64,000 bases of DNA from PSRF01 sp051000815. GTDB lineage: Bacteria; Acidobacteriota; Blastocatellia; Pyrinomonadales; Pyrinomonadaceae. Both the position numbers and the translations under genes were made by a program. The notes under the pieces are model-generated. The model made no database searches and was not told where the DNA came from. It was given only the letters and a program-made list of their open reading frames with translations. This document shows, one piece after another, positions 1 to 8,174 of this stretch; the first letter of the stretch is position 1, and the number at the start of each line of letters is the position of its first letter. The stretch spans positions 1 to 64,000 of the forward strand of contig JBPCNX010000038.1 of NCBI GenBank assembly GCA_051000815.1, given 5' to 3'.

Positions 1-248
1 TGTCGATTAGTTGCGGTCAGTACCACCGGGCGGTAGCCGGTGGCCCGATGCGCAGGCACTCAATCCTTGCGGCATCGCGCCCAACATTCGGAGTTCGAGT
101 AAGGAATCACTACCACGCGAGGCTTGAGTTCAAGCGCATCGGGCCACCGGCTACCGCCTGGTGGTATTGACTTCAACTAATCGGCTATCGGCAATCAGCA
201 ATCAGCAATCTTATTTATCTTTGTGCGTCTAAGTAGTATAAAACCAAC
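1..248. other. Intergenic start of window
   Basis: No gene is seen. The stretch is filled by a long inverted-repeat element (5-182), followed by three tandem copies of the heptamer gcaatca near 190-210. A TATAAA-like box lies at 237-242, only 7 bases before the ATG at 249. If that box is a true -10 element the first gene would be transcribed almost leaderless; no convincing -35 accompanies it. Confidence 0.6.
5..182. repeat. Long inverted-repeat element, copy 1 of the GTCAG..GGTAGC family
   Basis: Two 49-base arms at 5-53 and 134-182 are reverse complements with four mismatches. They enclose an 80-base centre. The arms begin with gattagttg and carry gtcagtaccacc followed by gcggtagccggtggcccgat. 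A second copy with the same arm and with matching words in its centre (actcaatccttgc, taccacgcgagg) lies at 26598-26769. The structure is that of a non-autonomous palindromic element such as a REP pair or MITE; no transposase is nearby. Confidence 0.85.
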
Positions 249-2732
249 ATGCCGCGCGAAACCCCCAGCCAGGAAGCGCTCATTCAAGCCGTAAAAACAC
301 TCCCTCTTACAGCCGAACTTTTCGAAGCACAGAATGGCAAACTGAAGTATGCCGGCGACCTGGACGTCATCCTTCGTGGACGCGACTACGGCAACGGCAA
401 GCGCGTGGGACCTTACATGCACCTGCTCACTTACGATTCCGGCGAAGTGATCATGCGTCAGGGAGAGTGGGGCGGGAATACTTTCTATATCGGTGTCGAA
501 GGGGAGCTCGACGTTTTTATCAACGACGCGGCTGGCGGCATGCGTAAGATCAGTCAATTGCAACCGGGTTCGTGTTTCGGTGAAATGGCTCTTCTCGCGG
601 GTGTGGAGCGCAACGCCACGATCTCTGTACCTCCGGGAAAGACCGCGACAGTGATCGAGGTAACCCGCCCGGCTTTGCGGCTGCTGCGCAAGCTCCCCAG
701 ATTTGGCCAGGCCCTCGATGAGACATATCGCGCCCATGGCTTCGCACGTGTGCTCGAAGATCTCGGACAGGTGATGAGCGACCCCCTAAAGCAGGAGATC
801 ATCGACAAACTGCGAAAGATTTCGAAGTTTGTGGTCTACGGGAAACACCACGTCCTCTGTCAGGAAAAAACACCGGTGGAGAAGATCTATCTGATTCGCA
901 GCGGCTGGATCAGACGTTCGCGTGGCCTTTCCTTCGACGCTGAATCGGCCGGAATTGTCATGGGTGTGGGGGCGAGCATTGGCGTTGATTTCCTCGGCGC
1001 TGGAAATTGTCTGGGACTCGAGGCAGCAATGCAGCCCGCTGTTTGGAAATACAACGCTTCATTAATGGCCCGCAGTGAACTGCTCGAAGTGCCGGTTGCT
1101 CCCCTCGCTGCCGATCCGGCGTTGCGTGATCGCATTCTCGACGCCTTCTCGCGGTTCTCCGGTGCCGACGATGCACTGCCGCCGACAGTGGAAGCGGTTC
1201 CTGACCTTAGACCGCTCGCCGCTGCCGAGCACGAGATAACGACGGGCATCGTCGACGGCGCAAACCTTCTGGTCATGGATATGGACCTCTGCGTGCGCTG
1301 CGGCAACTGCTCACTGGCCTGTCACAAAGTGCACGGGCAGTCGCGCTTGCTTCGTCGCGGCATCAACATCACCCGTCCGGTGAAGGTTGGTATCGACAAG
1401 ACTCAGCACGTCCTCTCGCCGCAGGTTTGCATGCACTGCAAGGATCCGGAATGTCTGACGGGATGTCCGACGGGCGCTATCTTTCGCGATCCGCTGGGTC
1501 ACGTCGATATCGATCCGAGCACGTGTATCGGTTGCTTTGACTGTGCCACTCAGTGTCCGTACGACGCCATCACAATGATTCCGCGCCACGATACTGCGGT
1601 ACCTGTCGCCTTTGACCTCTTCGGCAGTTTGAAACAAAAGTTCAGTCTCATTCCGCCGCAACCTCCAGCGCCGCCACCTCCGGCTGACGATGTGATCGCC
1701 ATCAAATGCAATCTATGCGAACACACGCCTCTCAATCCGGCGAGCGCACGACGACCGGCGTATTCCTGCGAGGAGAATTGTCCCACCGGCGCCCTCGTGC
1801 GAGTGAATCCGCTCACCTATTTCGACGAAATCAAGAACACTCAGGGAATAATTTTCCGCGATCAGACGCATGCGATCGGACGCAACATCCATAAAAGTGA
1901 TCCGATTGCGAAGCTTTGGCATATCGGCGGCACCGCTCTCGCTTTGCTCACCAGCGTGATTATGATCCTTGGCGTGCTTGAGTACGGATTTGACGGTCGA
2001 CTTGGTGGAACCTGGCTCACGATGCGTTGGCTGACAGGATTGGTCGGACTCTTCGGAGTGGCGGCGGTGATGACTTATCCGCTGCGCAAACAAGTCTACC
2101 GGCGTCGAGCAGGCGCCTTGCGTTATTGGATGCTTGCTCATGTTTACATTGGAGTCGCGGCGGGTATCGTGCTGTTGGTGCACAGCGGCAAACAAACAGG
2201 CGGCTTGCTGACCACCTCGCTTTACGTCACTTTTGATTTCGTGATCGCCACCGGGCTGCTGGGCATCATTTCCTACATTGTCGCTCCGCGGATCATGACG
2301 AGCATTGAAGGCGAACCACTCCTCCTCGAAGATTTGGTGAATCGGCAGGCGGAACTGCGGGTTGAGTTTGATCAGATCGTAAACAAGAGTCAGGGGTGGC
2401 TGCGTGAAGAAATTGAGGAGAAGGTGCGCAAGCGGTTCTTTGGTTTAAGTTTCCTCCTGCGACAGTTAGTCCAGCGCGAACAGCTCAAGACTTTACTGGC
2501 CGAGGCGCGAAACGAATTTAAAGAGCGAATCACCCGAACGGCGACGGACGACGAACGAGTCTTACTTCAGGAGGCCGTGGAAACGGCCGTGACACTGCGG
2601 CGCGTTGATGCTCTCATCTTTTTACACAAGCTCGTGAAGTTGTGGATACCGCCTCACGTCCTCGCGACTTCTTTGATGCTGGCGCTCATGCTGGTTCACA
2701 TCATTCAGGTAGTCTTCTTTTCTCAGCGTTAG
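249..2732 (+). CDS. Cyclic-nucleotide-gated ferredoxin / b-type membrane redox protein (fusion)
   Basis: The 827-residue protein joins four modules. Residues about 55-170 are a cyclic-nucleotide-binding domain with an intact phosphate-binding cassette (FGEMALL followed by ERNAT, with the Glu and Arg that contact cNMP). Residues about 180-300 are a second, degenerate copy without that Arg. Residues 348-511 hold 16 Cys in four groups (CVRCGNC, CMHCKDPEC, CIGCFDC, CNLC plus CEENC), which is the four-[4Fe-4S] pattern of HybA/NrfC/DmsB-type electron-transfer subunits. From about 557 come four membrane helices with His in WHIGG, LAHVYIG and LLVHSG, then a long charged helical segment and a last helix (807-827) with LVHIIQ; these His are plausible b-heme ligands. 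I infer a quinone-linked electron-transfer protein under direct cyclic-nucleotide control. It is followed 23 bases later by the FHA-cytochrome gene, probably in one operon. The architecture is seen directly; substrate and direction of electron flow are unknown. Confidence 0.85.
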   Translation: MPRETPSQEALIQAVKTLPLTAELFEAQNGKLKYAGDLDVILRGRDYGNGKRVGPYMHLLTYDSGEVIMRQGEWGGNTFYIGVEGELDVFINDAAGGMRKISQLQPGSCFGEMALLAGVERNATISVPPGKTATVIEVTRPALRLLRKLPRFGQALDETYRAHGFARVLEDLGQVMSDPLKQEIIDKLRKISKFVVYGKHHVLCQEKTPVEKIYLIRSGWIRRSRGLSFDAESAGIVMGVGASIGVDFLGAGNCLGLEAAMQPAVWKYNASLMARSELLEVPVAPLAADPALRDRILDAFSRFSGADDALPPTVEAVPDLRPLAAAEHEITTGIVDGANLLVMDMDLCVRCGNCSLACHKVHGQSRLLRRGINITRPVKVGIDKTQHVLSPQVCMHCKDPECLTGCPTGAIFRDPLGHVDIDPSTCIGCFDCATQCPYDAITMIPRHDTAVPVAFDLFGSLKQKFSLIPPQPPAPPPPADDVIAIKCNLCEHTPLNPASARRPAYSCEENCPTGALVRVNPLTYFDEIKNTQGIIFRDQTHAIGRNIHKSDPIAKLWHIGGTALALLTSVIMILGVLEYGFDGRLGGTWLTMRWLTGLVGLFGVAAVMTYPLRKQVYRRRAGALRYWMLAHVYIGVAAGIVLLVHSGKQTGGLLTTSLYVTFDFVIATGLLGIISYIVAPRIMTSIEGEPLLLEDLVNRQAELRVEFDQIVNKSQGWLREEIEEKVRKRFFGLSFLLRQLVQREQLKTLLAEARNEFKERITRTATDDERVLLQEAVETAVTLRRVDALIFLHKLVKLWIPPHVLATSLMLALMLVHIIQVVFFSQR

Positions 2733-2755
2733 CAGCTTGCGATTGCCGGAACAAA

Positions 2756-4186
2756 ATGGACTCGGGAAATAGATTCATCATCATTCGCGAGGATCTCGTT
2801 CAGGATCCTCTCACGATCATCAGCGATGGTTTGCTGATTGGGCGGCTCCCGGAGTGTGAATTGCTGCTTAACCATCCGTCCGTTTCGAGGGCCCAGGCAG
2901 GAATCAAGGAAGTTGACGACAACTACTACCTCTTTAGCCTGCGGCCGGGAAATCCCCCCAAGTTAAACGGTAAGCCACTTGAGGAGAATCAGGCGCTGGC
3001 GCCCGGCGATGTGATTGCTATTGGACCGTTCCTCCTGGAGGTTGATCGCACCCAGGAAGGGCTTGTGCTTAAGGTAGCCCTACAAATCGGGACAGTGGTC
3101 GAACCAACGAATGTGCCCAGTCCTGACGACAGCACAAAGCGGCTCGTGATGCCCGAGCCGGGTAAGAAACCCGCCAAAGCGCCGCGAGCCGCTCCGCTCC
3201 CGGGTAATAAAACTCTCGACATCTTTTGGGACAAACGAATTCGCGAGGCCGGCAAGATGGTGCGGCCATCGCCATTGTTCCCGAAGGGACAGAGGCGTTC
3301 CGGTAAGGCGCAGTTTAATTGGACTCCCACTTCAGATCTCGCGCGCGGCTGGCCTGTATCGTTGTTAATTTGGGGCACTGTGATCGTTGGTATGTTTTCG
3401 CTGGCCGGGTATTTCTGGTATGCCAACGCCTACGCGCCCGCCCCGCTCTCCAGCAGTCATTCCCGCAGAGAGCTTGCTGTGTTTCCGCCGATCGCGGCCA
3501 AGGCTAATGCCGACTCCTGCACGAACTGCCATTCGTTCAGCGGCAATATGGAGGCCCGTTGCGCCAGTTGCCATAACACGGAAGTGTTCGTGGCAACTGT
3601 CATCAAGCCTCACGTTGCTGCCGGCGTCGGCTGCGTTTCCTGTCATGCGGAACACCGCGGATCGGACTTCCGGCCTGGCTTAGCGGCGCTGGCTACGTGT
3701 ACTGCCTGTCACAACAATGCCAATAAGAACACTTACAACGGTCGAAGGGTGAACACCCCTCACGGCGGGACGCTTGGTTACCCGGTGGTGGATGGGAAAT
3801 GGAAGGGGCGGGGACTTGACGATGAGGAATGGTCTCTAAAGAAGATCGACGTTGCCCGTCTGGCGACAGAAACTGACGAGCAGTGGCGCAGCAAACAGTT
3901 TCATGCGATCCACGTGCAGCGCGTCAAGACTGTCGGAGACCTGCCGGGCAACGCGCAAGGTGAGTTGTCCTGTTCGAGTTGCCACAAGTCGTTTGATCCG
4001 ATTGATCGAGAAACGCCGAGGGCGACCTGTGGAACGTGTCACAGCGGGAAGGTTGAACCCGGAACGAATCGCTTGCTAGCGACAGACGCGCGCGCGACGC
4101 GCCAACCGAATTGCACTTCCTGCCACGTACAACACATCAAGGACAAGCGACACTGGAATCCCTCGCTGATGGCGGCGGTGAAATGA
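2756..4186 (+). CDS. FHA-domain, membrane-anchored heptaheme cytochrome c
   Basis: The 476-residue protein starts at ATG 2756, because an FHA domain begins directly after it; the frame is open further upstream but those residues overlap the preceding gene. Residues about 5-105 are a forkhead-associated domain (IGRLPECELLL, HPSVSRAQ), a phosphothreonine-reading fold. A proline/lysine-rich linker precedes one membrane helix at about 205-225 (WPVSLLIWGTVIVG). The remainder carries seven CXXCH heme sites, from residue 255 to about 453 (CTNCH, CASCH, CVSCH, CTACH, CSSCH, CGTCH, CTSCH). The predicted topology is FHA in the cytoplasm and hemes in the periplasm. I infer that it accepts electrons from the membrane partner encoded just upstream and that a Ser/Thr kinase signal may control assembly. 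Known FHA proteins bind pThr; a link to cytochromes is uncommon. Confidence 0.85.
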   Translation: MDSGNRFIIIREDLVQDPLTIISDGLLIGRLPECELLLNHPSVSRAQAGIKEVDDNYYLFSLRPGNPPKLNGKPLEENQALAPGDVIAIGPFLLEVDRTQEGLVLKVALQIGTVVEPTNVPSPDDSTKRLVMPEPGKKPAKAPRAAPLPGNKTLDIFWDKRIREAGKMVRPSPLFPKGQRRSGKAQFNWTPTSDLARGWPVSLLIWGTVIVGMFSLAGYFWYANAYAPAPLSSSHSRRELAVFPPIAAKANADSCTNCHSFSGNMEARCASCHNTEVFVATVIKPHVAAGVGCVSCHAEHRGSDFRPGLAALATCTACHNNANKNTYNGRRVNTPHGGTLGYPVVDGKWKGRGLDDEEWSLKKIDVARLATETDEQWRSKQFHAIHVQRVKTVGDLPGNAQGELSCSSCHKSFDPIDRETPRATCGTCHSGKVEPGTNRLLATDARATRQPNCTSCHVQHIKDKRHWNPSLMAAVK

Positions 4187-4345
4187 AGTCTCAGGTCTCA
4201 AGTCTCAGGTCTCAAGTTTCAAGACTCAGATCCCAATCCAAAGTCCGCGCCCCATTCGCTCGTGGCGCGGGCGTTTTATGTGGGTTCTGAGACGTGGAAC
4301 TTGAGACTTGAGACCTGAAACCTGGGACCTGGGCCTTGAGACTTC
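4185..4345. repeat. Stop-to-stop inverted repeat of tctcaag/ctcaggt units
   Basis: The whole gap between two convergent genes is one imperfect inverted repeat. The left half is built of alternating ctcaggt and ctcaagt words, the right half of their complements (acttgag, acctgag), and the outermost bases are gaagtct and agacttc. It starts inside the TGA of the + gene (4184-4186) and ends one base before the stop codon of the - gene (4346-4348). A GC-rich hairpin sits in the middle. Confidence 0.75.
4245..4278 (+). terminator. Hairpin terminator between convergent genes
   Basis: CCGCGCC (4245-4251) pairs with GGCGCGG (4264-4270) around a 12-base loop, followed by gcgtttta. It lies between the stops of two convergent cytochrome genes and is flanked by larger inverted arms that could extend the stem. 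Transcription from the + side is best served by the trailing T run. Confidence 0.5.
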
Positions 4346-4918
4346 CTAGCTAACAGGCTTATGACAGGGCAGACAATCGTTTGAACCTGGAATCTTTCCC
4401 TTCAAAGCGGGTCGGGCAGCGATTGCTTTATCGTGACAAAGGTTGCAGTTGGTGTGATACGACACTTCGTTGGTTAACTTGGTGGGCGTCGTTTTGCCGG
4501 GATAGGTAACGGTGGGAATTGGCGCGCTGTCATCACCCGCCTGCAGGTGGCAAGTGCGACATGACTTGACGGGCTTGGCATCAGCGGGTGCCAATGCTGC
4601 CGCAGTTAACACCACATCGCGCTCACTCGTTTTCAGAGGAGCCTTCAGTGCCGCCGCCGGTTGGTCCGTATGATGACACTCCACGCAGGCGAGCACACTG
4701 GCTCCATCGACGCTGTAGTTCTTTGTTGAGTGAGTCGTGTGATTGAAAGCAACCTCGCCATACTTGTCTGACTGGCTGTCTTTCCCCAGCACAACTTCCT
4801 TAGGCTGAACCTTGCTCTCTTTGGGAATCTCCTGCGAGGCCGTCAGCGCCGAACCGTTAAAAACCACGAGACCCGCGAGAAGTCCCAAAGCGGCGATCAC
4901 CACAAGCAATTTTCTCAT
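4346..4918 (-). CDS. Secreted tetraheme cytochrome c
   Basis: The 190-residue protein starts at ATG 4918, with GAGG 8 bases upstream; a TTG two codons earlier is the less likely start. A signal peptide (MRKLLVVIAALGLLAGLVV) is followed by a class III-like cytochrome domain with four CXXCH sites: CVECHH, CRTCH, CNLCH and CLPCH. Unattached His residues (FNHTTH, SYHTNC) are plausible distal ligands. It belongs to the cytochrome c3/c7-like periplasmic carriers, and I infer a soluble shuttle between the inner-membrane and outer cytochromes of this locus. A palindromic element of about 140 bases separates it from the nine-heme gene upstream, so it may be transcribed separately. Confidence 0.85.
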   Translation of the reverse strand: MRKLLVVIAALGLLAGLVVFNGSALTASQEIPKESKVQPKEVVLGKDSQSDKYGEVAFNHTTHSTKNYSVDGASVLACVECHHTDQPAAALKAPLKTSERDVVLTAAALAPADAKPVKSCRTCHLQAGDDSAPIPTVTYPGKTTPTKLTNEVSYHTNCNLCHDKAIAARPALKGKIPGSNDCLPCHKPVS

Positions 4919-5059
4919 GAACAATCCTCGAAGCGTGATTTAAAGGAGCAGATTCGGACTAAACGGGGAGGGAAGTACAAAAATCGGAGCAATCTTAAGT
5001 TTACGGCTGCCAGAGTGTCAACAGTTTCGAGATCAGCGGTACTGATGGAGGATCGTTAC

Positions 5060-5199
5060 CACTCAATGTCAGAACCGGGAGCGGTCGCGAACGGCTTCGT
5101 CGTGGAGAACTCAAAGTGGTAGGAAATCTGGGTTTGGTGTTAGTTGACAGTCGCGCGAATGGACCCGGTCGCTACCGCTCCCGGTTCTGACATTGAATG
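5060..5199. repeat. Inverted-repeat element, GTCAG..GGTAGC family (variant)
   Basis: Arms of 35 bases at 5060-5094 and 5165-5199 are reverse complements with three mismatches. The arm reads cattcaatgtcagaaccggg then agcggtagcgaccgg. It shares the gtcag-acc and gcggtagc words with the elements at 5-182, 26598-26769 and 27757-27972. It occupies most of the 317-base gap 4919-5235, which holds no gene. Confidence 0.8.
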
Positions 5200-5235
5200 G
5201 CGCCACGTTCAGCCAGGGCTCTTAGGCGCTTATGT

Positions 5236-6150
5236 TTATCCAGGCATTCGAAAACTTGAGCCGGCGTGACAGCGCACGCAATCCTTAAATCCCAGATCGC
5301 CGCCAAACCATCGTTTGCCATTGTGGCAAGTCGAGCAATTCATTCGGCCTACCGGAAAATGTTCACTCGGATGAGGAGAACTCACCTGCCGCGACTGAGG
5401 CGTCCCGACGGTCAGCCGGTGGCAATCAGCGCAATCAAGGCGCTCGCGACGCCCATGATCGGCATGACTAAAAGCAAGACGGAAAGCGCGGGCGTTAGTC
5501 GGTGTGCGGTTGTAAGGTCTCTGCTCGTGGCAGACACCGCAGGAAGCAATCTCGCGGCCTGCGGCGGATTTGCTGGTCAGCGTATGGCAGCTGTAACACC
5601 CGCTATGAGCATTGAGTCCCACCGGTATTGAGAGAGCCGCGCCGCGAGCAATCGCTCGGATGTGGCAACCCTGACAACCACCAGACGGACGCGCGGCGCC
5701 GCTCATGTGCTGGGCGTGATCGAACTTCACATTGAAACTTTCATTAAATCTTGTGGGAAACGTCTTGAGCGGCGCGGCTGCACTCCTGACGTCGCTATGA
5801 CAGATGACGCACATCGGAACGTTGGGCGTTACAAACTGTGCGAGGTGACATTTCGTGCAGGCTTCGTGCCCAGGAAACTTCGGCGTTGGTGAGTTGTCGC
5901 CACGTGCGTGGCATGAAGTGCAGCCGAGCGCTGCATGACGCTGGCTGGAATGAATGAATTTGGAGTAATCCGCTTCCGAACCTTGCGGGTAACTCAAAGA
6001 CAACATGTCACTCGAAGCGGCCCCAGGTTTCCTGTTTAAGAAGTCAGCTTTTGCTCGTTCGATTGCAAAGAGGCCAAGAGCGCAGGCACTTCCACTGATA
6101 ATCAGGAGTACCAGCAAGGATCGAACATGTCGACGATGAGAAAAACTCAT
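5236..6150 (-). CDS. Membrane-anchored or exported nine-heme cytochrome c
   Basis: The 304-residue protein starts at ATG 6150, which overlaps the stop of the upstream gene as ATGA; GGAAAG lies about 8 bases upstream. Residues about 10-32 form one hydrophobic helix (LLVLLIISGSACALGLFAI) with no lipobox, so either a signal anchor or a cleaved signal. Nine CXXCH sites follow: CTSCH, CTKCH, CVICH, CQGCH, CYSCH, CGVCH, CADCH, CSTCH, CVRCH. The spacing and the His residues ahead of each motif (SSQRHA, FDHAQH, FSHADH) match multiheme c3/c7-type chains with bis-His hemes. It is translationally coupled to a second nine-heme protein of similar build, which suggests a paired complex. The exact electron partner is unknown. 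Confidence 0.85.
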   Translation of the reverse strand: MSFSHRRHVRSLLVLLIISGSACALGLFAIERAKADFLNRKPGAASSDMLSLSYPQGSEADYSKFIHSSQRHAALGCTSCHARGDNSPTPKFPGHEACTKCHLAQFVTPNVPMCVICHSDVRSAAAPLKTFPTRFNESFNVKFDHAQHMSGAARPSGGCQGCHIRAIARGAALSIPVGLNAHSGCYSCHTLTSKSAAGREIASCGVCHEQRPYNRTPTNARAFRLAFSHADHGRRERLDCADCHRLTVGTPQSRQVSSPHPSEHFPVGRMNCSTCHNGKRWFGGDLGFKDCVRCHAGSSFRMPG

Positions 6151-7289
6151 TTGACGTCTTTCCGCTTTATCGGCGCACGCCCGGCAATCAAATAATGACT
6201 TGCAGGCGGATCCATTCGCCCGACGTCTGAAGTGTGGCAATAGACACAAACGAAGCTCTTGTTGCGATCGACCGACTCCAGCTCTCCGGCAACGTCGAGT
6301 CGCAGGCCATCTTTGTTATGACACTCAGTGCAGGAAGTAATCGGCACATCGGGTGTTAGACCCCTCAGCGTGGCGGCTTTCGTGATGTTGATATGGCAAG
6401 TAGTGCATTCCGCAACATGTTGTTCGCGCGCATGCCGAAACTTAATTGAGATTCGCTTGGCGTCCCTGAGCGCAAGGTGCGGGGCAGCGCCTTTGTGGCA
6501 GCCGGCACAGTCACTACTTACTGGAGCCTGGGACTTCCAATGACAGTTGAAGCAGGAAGCGTGACTTACGGGAACCGCTTTGAATGTAGCTGGGTCAGGA
6601 GCGATCGAGTCAACCCAACCTCCGGCCGGTGCGGCCGGCGCGTTCTTACGCTCGGCGTGACAAATCGTGCAGTTGTTATAGACCTTTCCCGTTGCGTCCA
6701 GGGCCCAACCAGACAGTGAATCGGAGAAGGAAAACGCGGCGCGAACGAACACTGCATTAGTACTTTGAACCGGCGCGGCTCGTCGTTGCGTTCGAGCGAT
6801 CACGTCCTGATGCTTGTCATGCGGAAATTCAATGTCGAATTGCAGCAACGACGCAGGATTGCGAAAAGCATAGCGGCGCTCATCGCGGGGTGAAGACTTC
6901 AGATGACAAACCGTACAAATCTGCGGATTGGCGCCGCGGAAAAACTGGCGACGGTGACATGAAACACAAGCCTCGTGGTCAGGGTAGTCGGCAACATCAG
7001 GATAGTCTCCCGCCTGACGCCAATTCTTAGTCGGAGTCTTATGACATGTAACGCAGGCAGCGCGATGCTTCTCGGTGTTATGAGAAAACTTTGAATAGTC
7101 TATTGAAGTTGCGGTGGTCGACCTGGCTGGCCGGCGGCTACGTGTTTGCGCCGCCGCTGAGAAATCGCTGATTGTTCCTGTGAGCGTCAAGGCGAGAAAG
7201 ATGAGGCAGATGATCAGGATCGCCGCTAGGTTCCAACTCGCTACGCCATTGGGCGTTCCTTTCTTAAGGTTGTTTGGCCTTTGTTGCAT
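6147..7289 (-). CDS. Membrane-anchored nine-heme cytochrome c
   Basis: The 380-residue protein is taken from ATG 7289; a TTG at 7310 in the same frame is an alternative. A hydrophobic helix at about residues 19-42 (LAAILIICLIFLALTLTGTI) anchors or exports it. Nine CXXCH motifs follow: CVTCH, CVSCH, CTVCH, CTICH, CFNCH, CAGCH, CTTCH, CTECH and CVYCH. Between the third and fourth sites is a heme-free stretch of about 75 residues. The organisation resembles the next gene, which overlaps it by four bases, so the two probably arose by duplication and act together. The role is inferred as periplasmic electron relay. Confidence 0.85.
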   Translation of the reverse strand: MQQRPNNLKKGTPNGVASWNLAAILIICLIFLALTLTGTISDFSAAAQTRSRRPARSTTATSIDYSKFSHNTEKHRAACVTCHKTPTKNWRQAGDYPDVADYPDHEACVSCHRRQFFRGANPQICTVCHLKSSPRDERRYAFRNPASLLQFDIEFPHDKHQDVIARTQRRAAPVQSTNAVFVRAAFSFSDSLSGWALDATGKVYNNCTICHAERKNAPAAPAGGWVDSIAPDPATFKAVPVSHASCFNCHWKSQAPVSSDCAGCHKGAAPHLALRDAKRISIKFRHAREQHVAECTTCHINITKAATLRGLTPDVPITSCTECHNKDGLRLDVAGELESVDRNKSFVCVYCHTSDVGRMDPPASHYLIAGRAPIKRKDVK

Positions 7290-7315
7290 TCCACGTCTCA
7301 GAACTTCCAAATGAT

Positions 7316-8146
7316 CTAGTCACCACCTTGTCGTGCCGGAGCACAAACGGGAAGAGGCTTTTCGCTTCCAACGCATTTAACGTTTCGCTCGCGGACGTTG
7401 GAGATCAGATATGGCTTTTCGTTGGCCAGATCACCGGGTTTCACCTCAACCTCGCAATTCCAAACGATGTTTGAGTTGGCGTTCTCCGTCGGCAGCAGAC
7501 TCGAAACAACGTAGGTCCCAAGAGGTAAGTCAGTAAAGTAAGCCGTCCCCCTGGTATCCGTCATCACCGACAGGACTTTACTTCCTGAAGTGTCTTCAGC
7601 CTGCCTGATGAGCTTCTGCAACTCGCGTTGGCGCGCTTTGTAAAATCCGTCTCGAATGTTTTCCGGAAGATTTACCGTCAACCACTTTCGTGCGAGATCC
7701 CTGCTGGCCAACTCCTGCTCACCCGACAGCAGCGCGCGTTGAAATTCGGGGACGGCATTGTTTCCCTCCAGATCTGCGGCCTCGATCTCGCGACAATAGA
7801 CTGACTCACAGTCGCCTTCTCGCAACCACCTGATTAAAGCTTCACTTGCGCCGAGGCTCCTGTAATAACAATCGCGGCTTACCGCGGTTCTTTCCTCAGT
7901 CGCTTGAAGAAGGGCTTTATTTTCTGCCACCGTTCCTCGTATCAAATAAAAGCGTTTGCGTGAGAGTCCCTTCGTCGTCTCACCAGTCTTCACCCGAACT
8001 CGCAGCCTGATTACTCCACGCCCCTCAGCGGGCTGGGTGTTTGGAGTTTGCGCAATACCGGTAAAGACGAGGAGCAGGAAAGCGAGAACTGTAAGCGGTA
8101 ACAGGAACGTGAACTTATGGGTGGGATTCTGGAGATTGGCTCGCAT
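7316..8146 (-). CDS. Secreted protein with C-terminal carboxypeptidase-regulatory-like fold, function unknown
   Basis: I do not recognise a specific family. The 276-residue protein has a clear signal peptide (FLLPLTVLAFLLLVFTGIAQ). Its middle part is rich in charged residues with several Cys (RDCYYR, GDCESVYC). The C-terminal third (about 185-260) has the pattern of a Cna-B/carboxypeptidase-regulatory beta sandwich, with DTRGTAYFTDLPLGTYVV. No heme motif is present. It lies between the GlcG-type protein (28-base gap) and the nine-heme cytochromes on the same strand, so it is probably co-transcribed and may be an accessory or scaffold protein of the conduit. Confidence 0.7.
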   Translation of the reverse strand: MRANLQNPTHKFTFLLPLTVLAFLLLVFTGIAQTPNTQPAEGRGVIRLRVRVKTGETTKGLSRKRFYLIRGTVAENKALLQATEERTAVSRDCYYRSLGASEALIRWLREGDCESVYCREIEAADLEGNNAVPEFQRALLSGEQELASRDLARKWLTVNLPENIRDGFYKARQRELQKLIRQAEDTSGSKVLSVMTDTRGTAYFTDLPLGTYVVSSLLPTENANSNIVWNCEVEVKPGDLANEKPYLISNVRERNVKCVGSEKPLPVCAPARQGGD

Positions 8147-8174
8147 GGATGCGCAACAATCGAGTCGGTTTGTT

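Noticed and set aside
5..182. CRISPR array or insertion sequence at the repeat elements
   Set aside because: No regularly spaced direct repeats with unique spacers and no transposase frame; the structure is inverted, not tandem.
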